64,000 bases of DNA. Source: Macrocystis pyrifera (lineage: Eukaryota > Sar > Phaeophyceae > Laminariales > Laminariaceae). This document shows positions 47,858 through 59,159 of this stretch, piece by piece. Every line of letters starts with the position of its first letter. Within the stretch, counting starts at the first letter, position 1. The stretch lies in NCBI GenBank assembly GCA_031763025.1, contig JASSKH010000010.1, positions 15,480,585 through 15,544,584 on the forward strand. Direction: 5' to 3'. The notes beneath the pieces were generated by a model. The model saw only the letters and a program-made list of their open reading frames with translations, was not told where the DNA came from and searched no databases. A program made the translations under genes and the position numbers.

Positions 47858-49022
47858 CTGCTGCTGCTCTTGCTGCAGCTTCTCCTGCTGCAGCTTCTCT
47901 GCTGCTGCTGCTGCTGCTGCTGCCGCCGCCGCTGCTGCCGCTCGCTCGGCTCCCTCACTCTCACTTTCGCCACCCCCGACCCGTCGCTGCTGCTGGCCAC
48001 CGTCGGACTACTGCTCCCAGAACCCCCCCCCGCCCCCCCGCCCGAATCGGGCGCCGTCACCGCCACGACAGCCGCGGCCGTCGCCGCAGCCGCCGCAGCG
48101 GCAGCAGCAGCGGCGACCGGGCTTCTCCTCCTCCCCTCCTCATGAGCGTTTCCCACCCTATTGCTGGTGGTGCCTCGCCCGGTGTCGGTGTTGGCTCCCC
48201 GTTCTTCTACCCCCGTTGCTACCGCAACGGTTCCCTCCTCCCCCGCCCCTGCAGGGTCGACGCTGGCCTCCACAGCCGTTGGTGGAGGCGGTGGAAGCGG
48301 GTGGCTTCGTCGCACGTAACCATTAGGCGCCAACCACGGTCCTCGAAGCTTGCAGAACTGGGGGGTACGTTGCAGTGCGGTCGCCGTCGGGGACATGGGA
48401 GTCAATTAGGGGAGTGGGCTTTCGACATATGGGGGGGGGGGGGGGGGGGGGGAGGGGGGGAGAGGGGAGCAAGGCCATGCCGTCGACCCGGCCATAACAG
48501 TAGTCGTAGTAGCGTATACAAACTTGGTCTAGCTCTGACAACAATAAGGTTGATAGAGCACACAAATTCCTCATCGCTGAGTCACCCCAAGCACTTCCCG
48601 AGAATATTCCCAGCCGATCGGGGTTACCTTCGTCACATAGGTATCCTCAACAAAGTCTTGTACGCGTGTGCAGACCGGGCATTTGTCGACCCATATTTTT
48701 TTTTCTTTCGGGAGCAGAGGCGTGTCACATACCCCTACCTACGCTCAGCCGGCACAGCTATTCATAGCTCTCTACACGTATCAAGGAAGGAACACATGTC
48801 AGGAATGACAACAGACGCCTTTGGAGCCGAAAACACCCACGGGAGGGAGTCCGTTTCTCCTTCTGGTGGTTATTTATCCCTCTACGGCACCTGAATACCT
48901 TCCGTGCGAGGATCAGGGCGGGGTCGACATACTCACGCTGCCGTGTATGCCGCGGCAGTACCGTCGAGTTTCCACAACCGAGTTAGACCGACATACGGCA
49001 CGACACACGACACAGCAGTTGG
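46856..49022 (-). CDS. PHD-like Cys/His-rich protein with low-complexity C-terminus (partly resolved)
   Basis: Exons 48937-49022, 48628-48738 and 47965-48357 join in phase 0 and are well supported by splice sites. They encode NCCVVCRAVC...YCRGIHGS, then VCDTPLLPKEKKIWVDKCPVC, then FCKLRGPWLAPNGYVRR and a Pro/Ala/Ser/Gly-rich stretch. The order C..C, C, H, C-x-TPLLP, W-x-CPVC recalls a PHD finger (chromatin reader), but the spacing is not canonical. Below 47965 the minus strand stays coding-like (Gln/Ala/Glu runs, then an acidic tail ending EEEEDEA and TGA at 46856), but the frame changes around the (CAG)n tract and I cannot fix the exon edges. The 5' part lies further right. Confidence 0.5.
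47821..47935. repeat. (CTG)n tract inside the PHD-like gene
   Basis: Reads as poly-Gln or poly-Ala/Ser on the minus strand depending on frame, so its length decides the downstream frame. Confidence 0.75.
47965..48357 (-). CDS. PHD-like gene exon (FCKLRGPW, low complexity)
   Basis: Excellent acceptor CCCCCCAG|TTC and donor AAA|GTGAGA; 131 codons exactly. Begins FCKLRGPWLAPNGYVRRSHP, then proline, alanine and serine-glycine runs. Confidence 0.55.
48628..48738 (-). CDS. PHD-like gene exon (W-x-x-CPVC)
   Basis: GCGTAG| acceptor, AAG|GTAACC donor, 37 codons in phase 0: PLLPKEKKIWVDKCPVC and EDTYVTK. The segment resembles the last zinc knuckle of PHD fingers. Confidence 0.6.
48937..49022 (-). CDS. 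PHD-like gene exon (Cys-rich)
   Basis: CTACGCAG| acceptor, GGCAGC|GTGAGT donor. Two bases plus 28 codons with five Cys and one His; no stop in this frame, and the phase fits the next exon. Confidence 0.6.
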
Positions 49023-49177
49023 CTGCGTAGGCGTACCGAAACGAGCAGGCTATGATAGAGAGGTACATGCTTGGGACTTTTTCTTTGGACGAAATAATTC
49101 GTCTCCCCGAATTCGGAAAAAAAAAAAAAAAAAAAAAAAAAAAACGTCTCTCCGAATTCGGAAAAAAAAAAAAAAAT

Positions 49178-49179
<2 letters not shown>

Positions 49180-49210
<31 letters not shown>

Positions 49211-49630
49211 CTCTCACATCACGTGGTGTGTATATGGTGAGGCACCCACAACGAGGCAGTTACATATTACCAGGTAAACCCATTGCTGTCTCTGGAAGTG
49301 GCCACACCAGAAATTAAATCAAATCATTGATGCTGTCATCCATTAAGCAAGAAAATCCGCCTCAAAAGCGGTTCTTAGTAGGGTGCAGCTCACCCCTCAT
49401 GCGACGCGTCCAACACCTCACGGCGCTTCGCGCTTGGTGCTAAGAAATGATGTCTGTCTGGTCGGCGAAAACCCGGCATGCTCCGTCCCGGCATTGTAGG
49501 GATGCGAGGGTCTATGGTCATACGACTACGGCCATGCATGATAATGAGACACCCCCCCCCCCCCTCCTCACCCCCTCCCCCCCCCCCTCCCCCCCTCATC
49601 CCCCCCCCCCCCCCCCCCCCCCCCCCAAGT
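49180..49630 (+). mobile_element. Family B full-length copy bounded by C tracts on both sides
   Basis: (C)n, CTCTCACATCACGTGGTGTG ... GGAAGTGGCCACACCAG ... ATGATAATGAGACAC(C)n. Element body about 49211-49552. A TTACCAGGTA near 49274 is absent from the other copies. Confidence 0.7.
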
Positions 49631-50136
49631 TTTTTTTTTTTTTTTTTTTTCTTCTCCGATCCGCCAAGCTCCAGATCGTTGACACCTTCTTCCTACATTA
49701 TTTTTAATCCAATTTTTGCTCTAAAAAAAAAAATCTGGCTGAACAGCCCCCCGCTCCCCAGCAGAGGAATTTCATGGTATAACATCCCATTTACGTTGTT
49801 CGTTGTATACATACTTACAGTCAGTACCAGGTACCAGGTATACACACCTTCCTAGGCCATGGGATTCATTTATCGGGTTTAAATGTAGTCCGGTTTCGAC
49901 CGGACACTTTTTTAGGCAGTTTATCCCCTAGACGGGACGGGACTGCAGTCCAAAAAGGGTGACATTAAAAGTCTGCATACGTACGATCGCTCTAAAGTCC
50001 CTTTCGGTTACATACAGGTATACTACCCCACGCACGGGGGAACATACAGCTCGTTGTTCCCCTTTGCTTGAATATTGTCCTAAGGCGCTTACAGTAATAA
50101 CTATAGTTGGTGGTATGACAGCGTTTTTTTTGCAGC

Positions 50137-50257
50137 TACTACGGCTCTAGTCCAAAGTTTAATAGGACCTATGATATAGACAAAAACCTACCAGGTATAT
50201 ATTTACCTATTTTTACTGACAACATTTGGTCCAATTTACTATGGTCCCCCGTAATAC
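50137..50257. mobile_element. Palindromic MITE (family C) with CCAGGTA insertion
   Basis: CTACGGCTCTAGTCCAAAG to TATGGTCCCCCGTAATA; centre AACCTACCAGGTATATATT. Confidence 0.76.
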
Positions 50258-50374
50258 AGCATACATACGGTACCTGGTGCGTGCACAAGTATGGAATGAC
50301 TGCAACTCGTCACGTCAGGGGGGGCCCAGAAACAAAACAAAAAAAATCCTACCAGCCCTATGAGGCTATTATTA

Positions 50375-50500
50375 ATAACACGCGCGCGAACTTTTCCAAG
50401 ACTTGCAGTTCCGTTTGGGGGAAAAAACAGTCAAATTCTAAGTAGTTTATCCCCAAACCGGGCCTGACTGCTGTAGTCTGCCCCGGCAAAAGGGCGAACG
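50375..50500. repeat. Hairpin repeat family F
   Basis: CTTGCAGTTCCGTTTGGGGG ... TTATCCCCAAACCGGGCCTG. Confidence 0.5.
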
Positions 50501-50799
50501 TATTTTGATTGAGCCTACGTCCCCCTTTTTCCTTTTCGTTTCTTCCCCCTTGCACGTCCCTTTTGGCTCATGCTCGGGGTAAGTATGTGTCTGAGCTTTG
50601 GCTTCCCATTTAATTCATTTATTTTGGGATTCTTCTCCTTTTCTTTTTCTTTTTCGGTTTGGTTTCTTCGTTGCTTCTCTTCCTTTATGGTGTATTTTGG
50701 TTGCTGGCGTATGTATGTATGTTGTGTCGGCCGCACCTAGTGCGAAGGCATGGTATTGCGTAGGCTATTAATACATTACGTTGTGTTATCTCTGTGTCG

Positions 50800-50915
50800 C
50801 AGTCCGTGACCACAGAGCTCGAATCTTTCTAGGGTGAAGAATCAGCACGGACACTGGGCTTGCTGGGTGTCGGCGAGTAGAAGAACGGTTTATTAATGTG
50901 AAGAGAACACACACG
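50800..50915. repeat. Dispersed repeat family H
   Basis: GAAGAATCAGCACGGACACT ... GGTTTATTAATGTGAAGAGA; has TTTATTAATG where other copies have TTTAATG. Confidence 0.5.
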
Positions 50916-51074
50916 TACCGCTGTAAAAAAAAAAGTCCCTTTAGGTTATATACAGGCGTAAAAAAATAATAAATCCTGGAAGTACAGAGTAGTGCAACTC
51001 GTCGAGTGAGGAGGCTCAGAAAAAAAAAAATATTCCCTACAACCCGATAAGGTGAACAAACACGCGTCGTGTGC

Positions 51075-51155
51075 TTCAACTTTTTACGACCTGCAGTCCC
51101 GCTTTGGGGACAAAAACCACTCGAACTCTGACCATTTTGTCCCCCAAAACTTTTC
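51075..51155. repeat. Hairpin repeat family F
   Basis: CTGCAGTCCCGCTTTGGGGA ... TTTTGTCCCCCAAAAC. Confidence 0.5.
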
Positions 51156-52237
51156 CTCTTCTTTTTTTCTTTATCCCCCTCCGGCGGATCGGTAAACATA
51201 AAGCTTGAGCTCCTCACCACACTTCCATACATATCCAATTTCGTGTCGTGCGTCAATTTAGCCCATAATAGCTCCCGTTGCAACATCAGAACAGGCTGTA
51301 GTTATACCCCTGGAGTTTGGGCACGTGGACCCGACCTGACCCCAAAACGGGATTGCAGTTTTGCCCTATATAGAAGGATAATAACCGTTTCGGGGCCCCG
51401 GTACAAGTAGTGCCGGTCAAAAAAGTTTTTAGGCGCGATATTTTGCCAATCAGCTATAATGTTATAATAGGGTGTTCGCGATAATCCAGTTTGGTTGGGT
51501 TGGGTTATACAAAAAAAAAATTGAAACCCAACAAACATGAGCTGGTTGGCTAGACAGTTTAATTCGGAGGCCCCACGTGGCCAGTCACAGGTTTGGTCCG
51601 TTTTGCTAAACAAACCCCACAAGAAGAGTTGACCCAACCCAAGGACACTTGAAAGTTGAAAAATAATTTAAAAAAAAAAAAAAACATACTTCGGGTCACT
51701 TTTTTTTTTCCCACGGCGATCAGGATGATTCCTTCCTTTTTAGTGGGTTGGGATTGCTACAAGAACAGGAAACAGACTATTAATACCAAGAAACCCAACC
51801 AAAAATCTTCACAAACACCCTACTGCAATAATAGTAGGAACGTACAGCGGTACGGCAAGTATCATAACTTCCGCGCGCACGTGTACAAGCATCTTCGTGC
51901 TTCTTACTAGCATGAATACTTCGGGTATGATCTGTACACCCTTGCCTGGGCAGAGGCCGGGCTATGAATACGCACCGTCGCCGAGGACGCTGTGATCAAA
52001 CCGTATCACACTGGATGATAAGATAGCACACCCCCTGGGACGAAATTCAGACCCGGTTTCCTCCAAAGCATGCGGGGGGAAGGGGGGGGGGGGGGGGGCG
52101 CACACCACAAAAAATGATGGCTCTGGGAATAGTTCGTAGAGAAGGTTGCGTAGAGAGACGCATCGATCGGTGTATTCGGTACGCCCTCCCCGTTGTCCGG
52201 AAACCCATCACAGCTTCAAAAATAGTCCAAGGGTGTG

Positions 52238-52268
<31 letters not shown>

Positions 52269-52621
52269 TTTTTTTTCTTGCGTGTTAACTCGTACGGGTA
52301 GTCACTTGTTTCCCATTCGAGTTCCAAAGGATTACTTACCTGTTGAGCTATTTTTTTTTTTATCTCATCGATTCGCTGGAGGGAGAAACAAAAAACCAAC
52401 CAAAAGAAACAGATTTGCCACCTGGCCGGGCCGGGCGTATGTATGTACTGGCATGTATATATAAAGCGGCGAGAAACAAAATGAGTACCAGGTGCCTGGT
52501 AAACTCTTAGCTCACGTACGTACTCGAAGGTCGAAGGTAGACACATTATATGCCTACCGTAAAATTACACGCTTGTGACCACATAATTGGTACGCAGCAG
52601 TGTTTACGTCTCTTGTCCCTC

Positions 52622-52732
52622 TATTACGGGGGACCATAGTAAATAGGACCAAATATTGGCAGTAAAAATAGCGAAATATGTAGGTTTTTTTGTGTGTACC
52701 GTAGGTCCTATTTAACTATGGTCGCCCGTAAT
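52622..52732. mobile_element. Palindromic MITE (family C)
   Basis: ATTACGGGGGACCATAG to TATGGTCGCCCGTAATA. Confidence 0.8.
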
Positions 52733-53049
52733 ACTCATACAGGGTGAAGAATCAACACGGGCGCCTGGTGTGATTGGTGTCGATGGTGTAGCCTGGAGAG
52801 CACGATTCAAGGTGAAGGAACACACACGCACACACGCACACACACGCAGACACAGGTGCACGATAGGCTCAATCAAAAAGCTATGATGCCTACGTACCGT
52901 TTTGTTTTGTACCAGGCATCATTTTTTTTTCCTGAGGGTATTCTTCCACCTGCGGGTTGTCGGAGCCTCTGTCCCGTCACCGCGGGGAAGACTTTTGCAT
53001 AAACCGCTACCTGGTATCTCCCTAAATGTAACGACCGTTTCTTATCGAT

Positions 53050-53165
53050 ATTAATACGCAAAAGTTCCTTTGGTTTACGGACAGAGCGGTGCTGCAGTAT
53101 CGTTTTGGGCACAGACCCCTCTAATTCCAAGTAGTGTTGTCTACCAAAACGGGACTGCAGTCTTA
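53050..53165. repeat. Hairpin repeat family F
   Basis: GTGCTGCAGTATCGTTTTGG ... CCAAAACGGGACTGCAGTC. Confidence 0.5.
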
Positions 53166-53343
53166 TCAGTACTACAAGCCTTATATTATAATGCGAGAAC
53201 AACAAAAAAAACTACAACAACACCACCAACAAAACACAAACAAAACAAAAAAACATCAACAAACACCAACAAAAAACAACACCAACAAAACCCCAACAAC
53301 GAAAAAAAAAAAAAAACACCAACAACACAACAACCAAAAATAC

Positions 53344-53384
<41 letters not shown>
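53344..53384. repeat. Orphan poly(C) tract
   Basis: About 40 C in CAA-rich DNA, between the exon at 53429 and its downstream intron. Confidence 0.85.
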
Positions 53385-53428
53385 ACACAAAAAAACACTA
53401 GAACACAAAACACACACAACACACGCAC

Positions 53429-53620
53429 CGTGCTGAGGAGCATAATGTTGCCTTTCTGGCTCATCATGGCTTGCACCAGCTCGCTCCTCTCCATGGCTCC
53501 TTCTGCCGCGGAGGCACCGCCGTGGCCGTGGACGTCCGCCGCGTGCTGCATCGCCTCCCGGCGCGCGAGCTCCGCCGTTCGCTCCCACTCCACCACCTTG
53601 TTCGCCTCCTCGATGATCAT
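53429..53620 (-). CDS. Exon of a minus-strand gene, helical, unknown family
   Basis: Strong acceptor CCCTCTGTCTCAG|ATG and donor ACG|GTGCGT bound 64 open codons (MIIEEANKVVEWERTAELAR ... MMSQKGNIMLLST). Charged and helical. It may be an upstream exon of the PHD-like gene 4.4 kb away, but the phase shows at least one more exon between them. Confidence 0.55.
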
Positions 53621-53949
53621 CTGAGACAGAGGGGTGAGGGTGACCGGGTGAGTACCGTTGGAGTGCCGTTGGAGTGCCGTTGGGGAACACAAAAAAAAAA
53701 AAAAAAAAAAACAATAAAAAAAAGGACCCGGTAATAAATAATTACGTAGAAACCTGGTACTAGGTAATCACTCCACATATTAAAATTTCCCCCACAGAAA
53801 TCTAAACCCCATTTTCGTGATACGGGGGCTTTTTCTTATGAAAGGACAAGGGTCCATGCGGAAGTGCACTACTGCTGTAGTGCAGCAGTACAGTAGTGCT
53901 GTAGTACATACGTGAGGAGTACGGCAGCAAGCCCAGCATAGCAGCTTTC

Positions 53950-54006
53950 CACAGGCAGAAAGAGAAAGAGGCGGCCGTGACATTGGCGACGGTGGAGGCA
54001 GTCGGG
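53950..54006 (+). CDS. Possible exon fragment left of the assembly gap
   Basis: After CCACAG| the frame reads QKEKEAAVTLATVEAVG and runs into the N block. It could belong to the ketosynthase gene on the other side, or to an unrelated contig. Confidence 0.25.
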
Positions 54007-54106
54007 NNNNNNNNNNNNNNNNNNNNNNNNNNNNNNNNNNNNNNNNNNNNNNNNNNNNNNNNNNNNNNNNNNNNNNNNNNNNNNNNNNNNNNNNNNNNNN
54101 NNNNNN
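54007..54106. other. Assembly gap, exactly 100 N
   Basis: Round length means an unknown true size; sequence on the two sides need not be close in the genome. Confidence 0.98.
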
Positions 54107-54212
54107 GGGCACCCTATGGGCGTTTCTTTTCGAGGACGTTGCCGCGGTGGAGGCCCTCTACCGCGGAGTGGTGCCCCCCACGGCCAACAACGCCACGGTG
54201 GACCCCGCGCTT
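54107..54212 (+). CDS. Ketosynthase exon (5' part in gap)
   Basis: Open from the gap to CTT|GTAAGC. The GVVPPTxN motif is typical of the C-terminal half of the KS domain. Confidence 0.62.
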
Positions 54213-55925
54213 GTAAGCCGTCACGTTTTTCTGAATCGTCGTATTCGGACTCTTGTTTGTGAACACACAGTGCTAACAGTAATGTTCGGAATCATACTCG
54301 GAATCCGGAATAGTCGTACTATTAACAGGAATATTGCTACGAGTCTTGTTTCGAATCGTATTCGTAATTGAGTTCGGACTCGTACTCGGAATCGTAATCG
54401 AAATCGCGCTCGGCATCGTATTCGGAATCGTTGTCCGATGGAAAACCCCACGCACGAATCGGGCGTTTGGCGAGTTGAGCGTGACGAGGGTGTTGTCTTG
54501 CCAGGACGACTTTTTTTAGATGCCCGTGAGGTTATGACGAAGCGCGGGTCCCTCGTTCCTTGCTACTCATGGTTGCTGGTATTGGCGTATATAAACACTC
54601 GCAATATTAATATTCGGGCGTATGGCGTCTACTTGTTGTGGTTCAACCGGGAGAAAACGCGGATTTTTTTTTTACTTATTTGTTTTTTGTTTTTTTGGGT
54701 GTACGATGTGCTTCAGTTGTGATGTGTACGAGTATTGTTTTGTACCTCTGGTACCTGGTACCTGGTATGATTTTTTTTGTTCGCCTGAGGTTTTCTTCCA
54801 GTCCAGAGTTGTCGGAAGCCCGTCCTGTGTCCACGGACCATTTTTTTTTTTTTTTGCGATGAGGTAATGTGAGAACATCAGCAACAACCGTGTACGAGTA
54901 GCACTGAAGAGATAACATACCCCTCGGCAAACGGGAGAGCTCGAGAACGCCGAGCGACGCGTATGTGTATGGGAAACATGCGTGTATCTCGACGAGATAT
55001 CTCCCAAGACCCCAACGTTTTCGCTGTGCGTGCCCTATAGGCCCTTAAGGCATGTTTTGGGGAAAATCGGCTCCGAAATTCGTCCCGGGGGTGTGATATC
55101 TTATCACCCGTGTGATAGTGTGTGATACGGTAGCACTCTGCGCGGAAATATAAGGACCTTGGGGTCTTCATATTTATGCGTAAATGTTCCTTGTATTCCC
55201 CGCCCAGAGTTGTACCACCTACTCAAGAAAAAGCGCTTGACGCACACTGTTTGCGAGACGAGGAGGACTACACGACCCTAGAGATTGATTGGTTACAGCA
55301 GGTTGGGGTTTGGACTTAAGGTTGGGGTCCAAGATTCAGGGTTGCCGCGGTAGTCATAGTCGTACTGTACACACAAGAGCATGCCAGCCTATATATTCAT
55401 CGAAGGGGATGTTTTTGTTTTATAAAAGCAAGCGAAAAAAAACGACACAGTCGCCGCCGATGTGAAGTCGACAGCACAAAACTGAAGGTTTTCGGTTTTT
55501 TTTTCGCCGATCGCCCCCAACGGAAGCATCTCCGGTGGGAACGCTAATACGGAGGTCCATAGTTAATAGGAGCTATGGTATACATAAAAACCTATATACT
55601 TACCTATTTTTACTATCAATATTTGGTCCTATTTACTATGGTGCTGGTGCCCCGTAATAAAACGAAAACAAATACCACCCCAAACACATGTCGGCATTTT
55701 TCCGACACCAAAAATTGCCACCGGCTCTGCCGCCTCACCCCTGCTTCCCGCTTGTCCTCCCCCCCCCCCCCCCGCCGCCTCCGCCTCCTCGGATAGGGAA
55801 AACTCCGCCTAAGTACTGGTGGAGCCTACTCCGCCAAGTACGCGATACGATTCGCGGCCGGGTTCGGGAGCCAGGTTGCGTTCGCGCTGTACTCAACGGT
55901 CGACGCGGTGGCACCGATGGAGTAG
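54107..55925 (+). CDS. Beta-ketoacyl-synthase-type protein, C-terminal two exons
   Basis: Ketosynthases condense acyl and malonyl units in fatty acid or polyketide synthesis. Exon 54107-54212 encodes VAAVEALYRGVVPPTANNAT and VDPAL, equivalent to the LALRHGVIPPTINLEDPDP segment near the end of the KS fold, with donor CTT|GTAAGC. Exon 55797-55925, after a pyrimidine tract and GGATAG|, joins in phase 0 and reads RLSTGGAYSAKYAIRFAAGF then GSQVAFALY, the last KS strands, and stops with TAG after 42 codons. The protein therefore ends just after the KS domain. Active-site Cys and His lie left of or inside the gap. Confidence 0.65.
55546..55660. mobile_element. Palindromic MITE (family C)
   Basis: TAATACGGAGGTCCATAG to CTATGGTGCTGGTGCCCCGT; a GCTGGTG insertion lies in the right arm. 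In the ketosynthase intron. Confidence 0.76.
55797..55925 (+). CDS. Ketosynthase terminal exon
   Basis: Forty-two codons and TAG after a (C)n(CCG)n pyrimidine tract; YAIRFAAGFGSQVAF is the recognisable KS C-terminal strand. Confidence 0.65.
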   Translation, partial: GKLRLSTGGAYSAKYAIRFAAGFGSQVAFALYSTVDAVAPME

Positions 55926-55937
55926 ATACGCCAAGGA

Positions 55938-56045
55938 TACCAGTGTATCAAATACTGGTTACCAGTAGATTGAACACTGGTTACCAGTAAATTAAAACAC
56001 TGGTTACCGGTAAATTAAACACTGGTTACCGCTGTATTGAATACT
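55938..56045. repeat. 30-bp tandem repeat
   Basis: Four units of ACACTGGTTACCAGTAAATT. Confidence 0.8.
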
Positions 56046-57179
56046 GGTGTTCTTACGTGGTACCAGTAGATCAGAAAACAAAAAAACTCAAACGGGGTGG
56101 GAGGGGGGGGGGGGGGGGGGGGGGGGGAGAAAAAAGAAAGAAAATGGTCAGCTTCTCTTTTTTTTTTTTTACGTGAATATTTTGATGTTTCGTTTTTTTG
56201 TTTTTTTGGGGGGTTTTTGTCCTTGTTTCCCGTTTTGTTTTGTACCATACATACAGGGTAGTTTTATTTGTGCAAGCGTCAGAAGCCGCTCGCTGCTTAC
56301 ACACGCGTAGAAATTGCCAGCCTCTCTGCTGCTTCCCGTCAGATTTTTTTTTGTTTCTAGAGGTACATCACCCGTTTCCGGGGCCAAATTATGAATGCTT
56401 GCGGTTCAGAGAAAGATAGTTTTCGCAATATTTTATACTAAAACACACCCGCTCGCTACACATGTCCGAGGACCGAGTATGCTATATATATGAATAGGTG
56501 ACTGGGCTTAATGGTCCTAGTGAAAGTCTCTTTTGCTGTTGTTAGCATGGTGGTTTTAATGTGGTGGGTGGTTGGTCAAGGGGGTCAAACCGTGTCTCCC
56601 TACGTACGTCTTGCATGTATACGAGTTTTGAGGACATTTTCTCAGGACTCTTCACGGCTCATGACCCTCTCTGCGGGGTCGGGTCGGGTCGGGTCAGGAG
56701 GTTTACAAACTCTCACGGGCCGGTTAAGGTCGAGTCGGGCTACGGTTACCCGACCTTAACGGACCTGACCCGCGAGGTTTGACCCGACCCGCGAGCAAGA
56801 CCTAGAAAAAATCGATATCACACTGCTTAGGCTTTTTTGTTTGCTTGTTTTTTTAATATACGGGTGCGTATGACCTATTGAATATATACTCGAGTACGAG
56901 TATAGCATCTTTGCGCAGGACGCCACATCTTGATGGCACCAGTGCGGAAAAAAACTGAATCGGCGTTTTTTTTTTGTTCTAGTCTAGATTTGCACAACAG
57001 AAGCGAATACCAAAAGGGTGCCACCCGCGGTCAAGAAAAAAAGAACGCCGCTATCCGGGAGGGGGGACTGTTTTGTGCTGTGCAGATTTGTACCGATGAT
57101 TGACTCGCCGATCGAAGTTGTGAGGGTGAAAGGGGATGGGTTGGGTTTCCCTCCCAAGCTTTGGGGGAGAGAGGGGGGT

Positions 57180-57243
<64 letters not shown>
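57180..57243. repeat. Orphan poly(G) tract
   Basis: About 63 G without a recognisable retroposon end; GTCGCTTGATATTTCTCAAG follows. Confidence 0.85.
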
Positions 57244-57244
<1 letters not shown>

Positions 57245-58704
57245 CGCTTGATATTTCTCAAGCTAGTACATACCAGGTACAGACTTGGGTATTGATTGAA
57301 GTATCAAGAGAAACGTGAAAGCAAAGGTGATTAGGACAATTATTTCTAGTATAAAGCCCTAGAGCTACTCGTACTATACACGTGTCATAGGAAAACCATG
57401 CTCTTGACGAATGCTGCCTGCGTGGGTGAAAGGATAAGGAATAGGGAGGGGAGGGAGGGAACGGAGGGAACGGAGGGGGCGCACGAAAAACACCGCACCC
57501 GGACGTTCGTTTTGGTACCCATGGTGACAAGGAAAGGTGATACGAGTATAATTGCCGCTTAGCTTGTTTGCATGCGGAATTTTACCCCCCTGGATTTAAC
57601 CCGGAGGGCAACTGCAATATCGGCTTATGGTACTGCTGTAAGTGCATGGTTTTTTTTTTGTATTTACGAAGCTCTCTTGATGATTTTATTTTTTATTGCT
57701 GGTTTTTTTCGTCTCGTGAGATGGATAGGTGCGGCGCGTCGTGTCGAGTGTGTTTTCGGCAGCGGTTCGAATTTCGAGACGGAGCAAATCCATGTACCAG
57801 TAAAATAGCAGCTGTTGGTGTGATGTATAACAGTATACCTGTGGTAATCTTGATGAAGCAGCAGTGCTTCCGTCTACGTGTAGGTCTACAGCAGTACATG
57901 GCTCAATAAAACTACGTGTACAAAGACCGATCCCCGATGGAGTACTGGTACATTATGGAGTACATTATTAGCTCACCGGACAGCTCACGGTCTACTTGAA
58001 CCATAGATCATCTACTACGTACTGCTTCAAGTATACTTGGAAGTAGGTCATCTACTACTACTTCAAGTATAGCTCGTGTTTTTGCCGCCACGAGATGCTG
58101 TTTTAAGACCCCTGCTGTAAGAAGAGTACTACAGCAAAGTGCCGTCTCGTAATACACGCATGTTCGCAAGAATGGCTTTGTGGAACAGATCCCACACGGC
58201 AGAAATGACCCAGACCATGCAGGTCATGTCATCTAGGGCGGGTATATCTATCTTGCTCCCGAATGATCTAGATCATGAATTGAGCTGAAGGATCTGATCT
58301 ATTCCGTAGGTGATTTGCTTGCTTCCCCTCGTGGCTCGTGGCGACAACACTGCCAGAGCTTATCTACCTACCTGGTATATACGTACCACCTACTACCTGG
58401 TATTATTCGATAATTCGCACCACCCCGACTGGATAGCCACTTCTGATGGGTCACTCCGGCAACGACCAACTGCACCGAAGCGGCGAGAGGAGGAGGAAGA
58501 GACCCCTGTTTTGAGGCCTCGAGTCTGCGACAGACACTCCCCTCCGCCTTACAATAAACCAAAAGTGTCTGTTGAAACGTTGGAACCGCTACGAAAAGGT
58601 GGGCTGTAATACTGGAGGGTTGTTTCGCAGTAAGGGAACACAAAAGCGACTTCACTTAGAAAAAAAAAAGAGAAACACGCGACACCTGTGTTGCAATGCA
58701 CACT

Positions 58705-58812
58705 ATTACGGGGGTCCATAGTTAATAGGACCTATGGTATACATAAAAAACCTATATATTCACCTATTTTTACAGACAGTACTTGGTCCTATCTACTATG
58801 GACCCCCGTAAT
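58705..58812. mobile_element. Palindromic MITE (family C)
   Basis: TATTACGGGGGTCCATAG to TATGGACCCCCGTAATA. Confidence 0.8.
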
Positions 58813-59159
58813 AATTAATAATAATGAACACAGAAAAAACTCCCGACCACAAAGATATTGGAACCACGTCTGCCCGCGGTTTTTTTCCTGAGAACATTTT
58901 GTTTTTCCGCTCTATTAATAGCTCCGAACGTTTCCATCGAGCCAAAGTTTGGCAGGGCAGATATGAGTTCCTTGGTGCACTCCCTCTCGCGAGTGAGTGT
59001 GCCAAAGCGACAGCACTGTTCGTATCCTGCAGGCGCTTGAATTTTCAGTTTTTTTCTCGTATAGTACTGCAGTCAAGTATTTTTTTTTCCTGCCGTAGAA
59101 CGAGAAGGAGGAACGTAATCGTAGCTGAGCAAGAAGTGGCGCCACTTACGTATGACTAC

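Larger units (their letters stand above)
49631..53343. other. Presumed intron or intergenic DNA of the PHD-like gene
   Basis: Two MITEs, three hairpin-F copies and two family H copies. No convincing exon seen; a possible short open stretch near 52930-53010 (minus, AVYAKVFPAVTGQRLRQP) is too weak to call. Confidence 0.4.

Noticed and set aside
47364..48894. Large plus-strand ORFs of 320 and 375 codons
   Set aside because: Poly-Cys, poly-Leu and poly-Pro readings of CTG and C tracts; the minus strand has splice sites and zinc-binding motifs instead.
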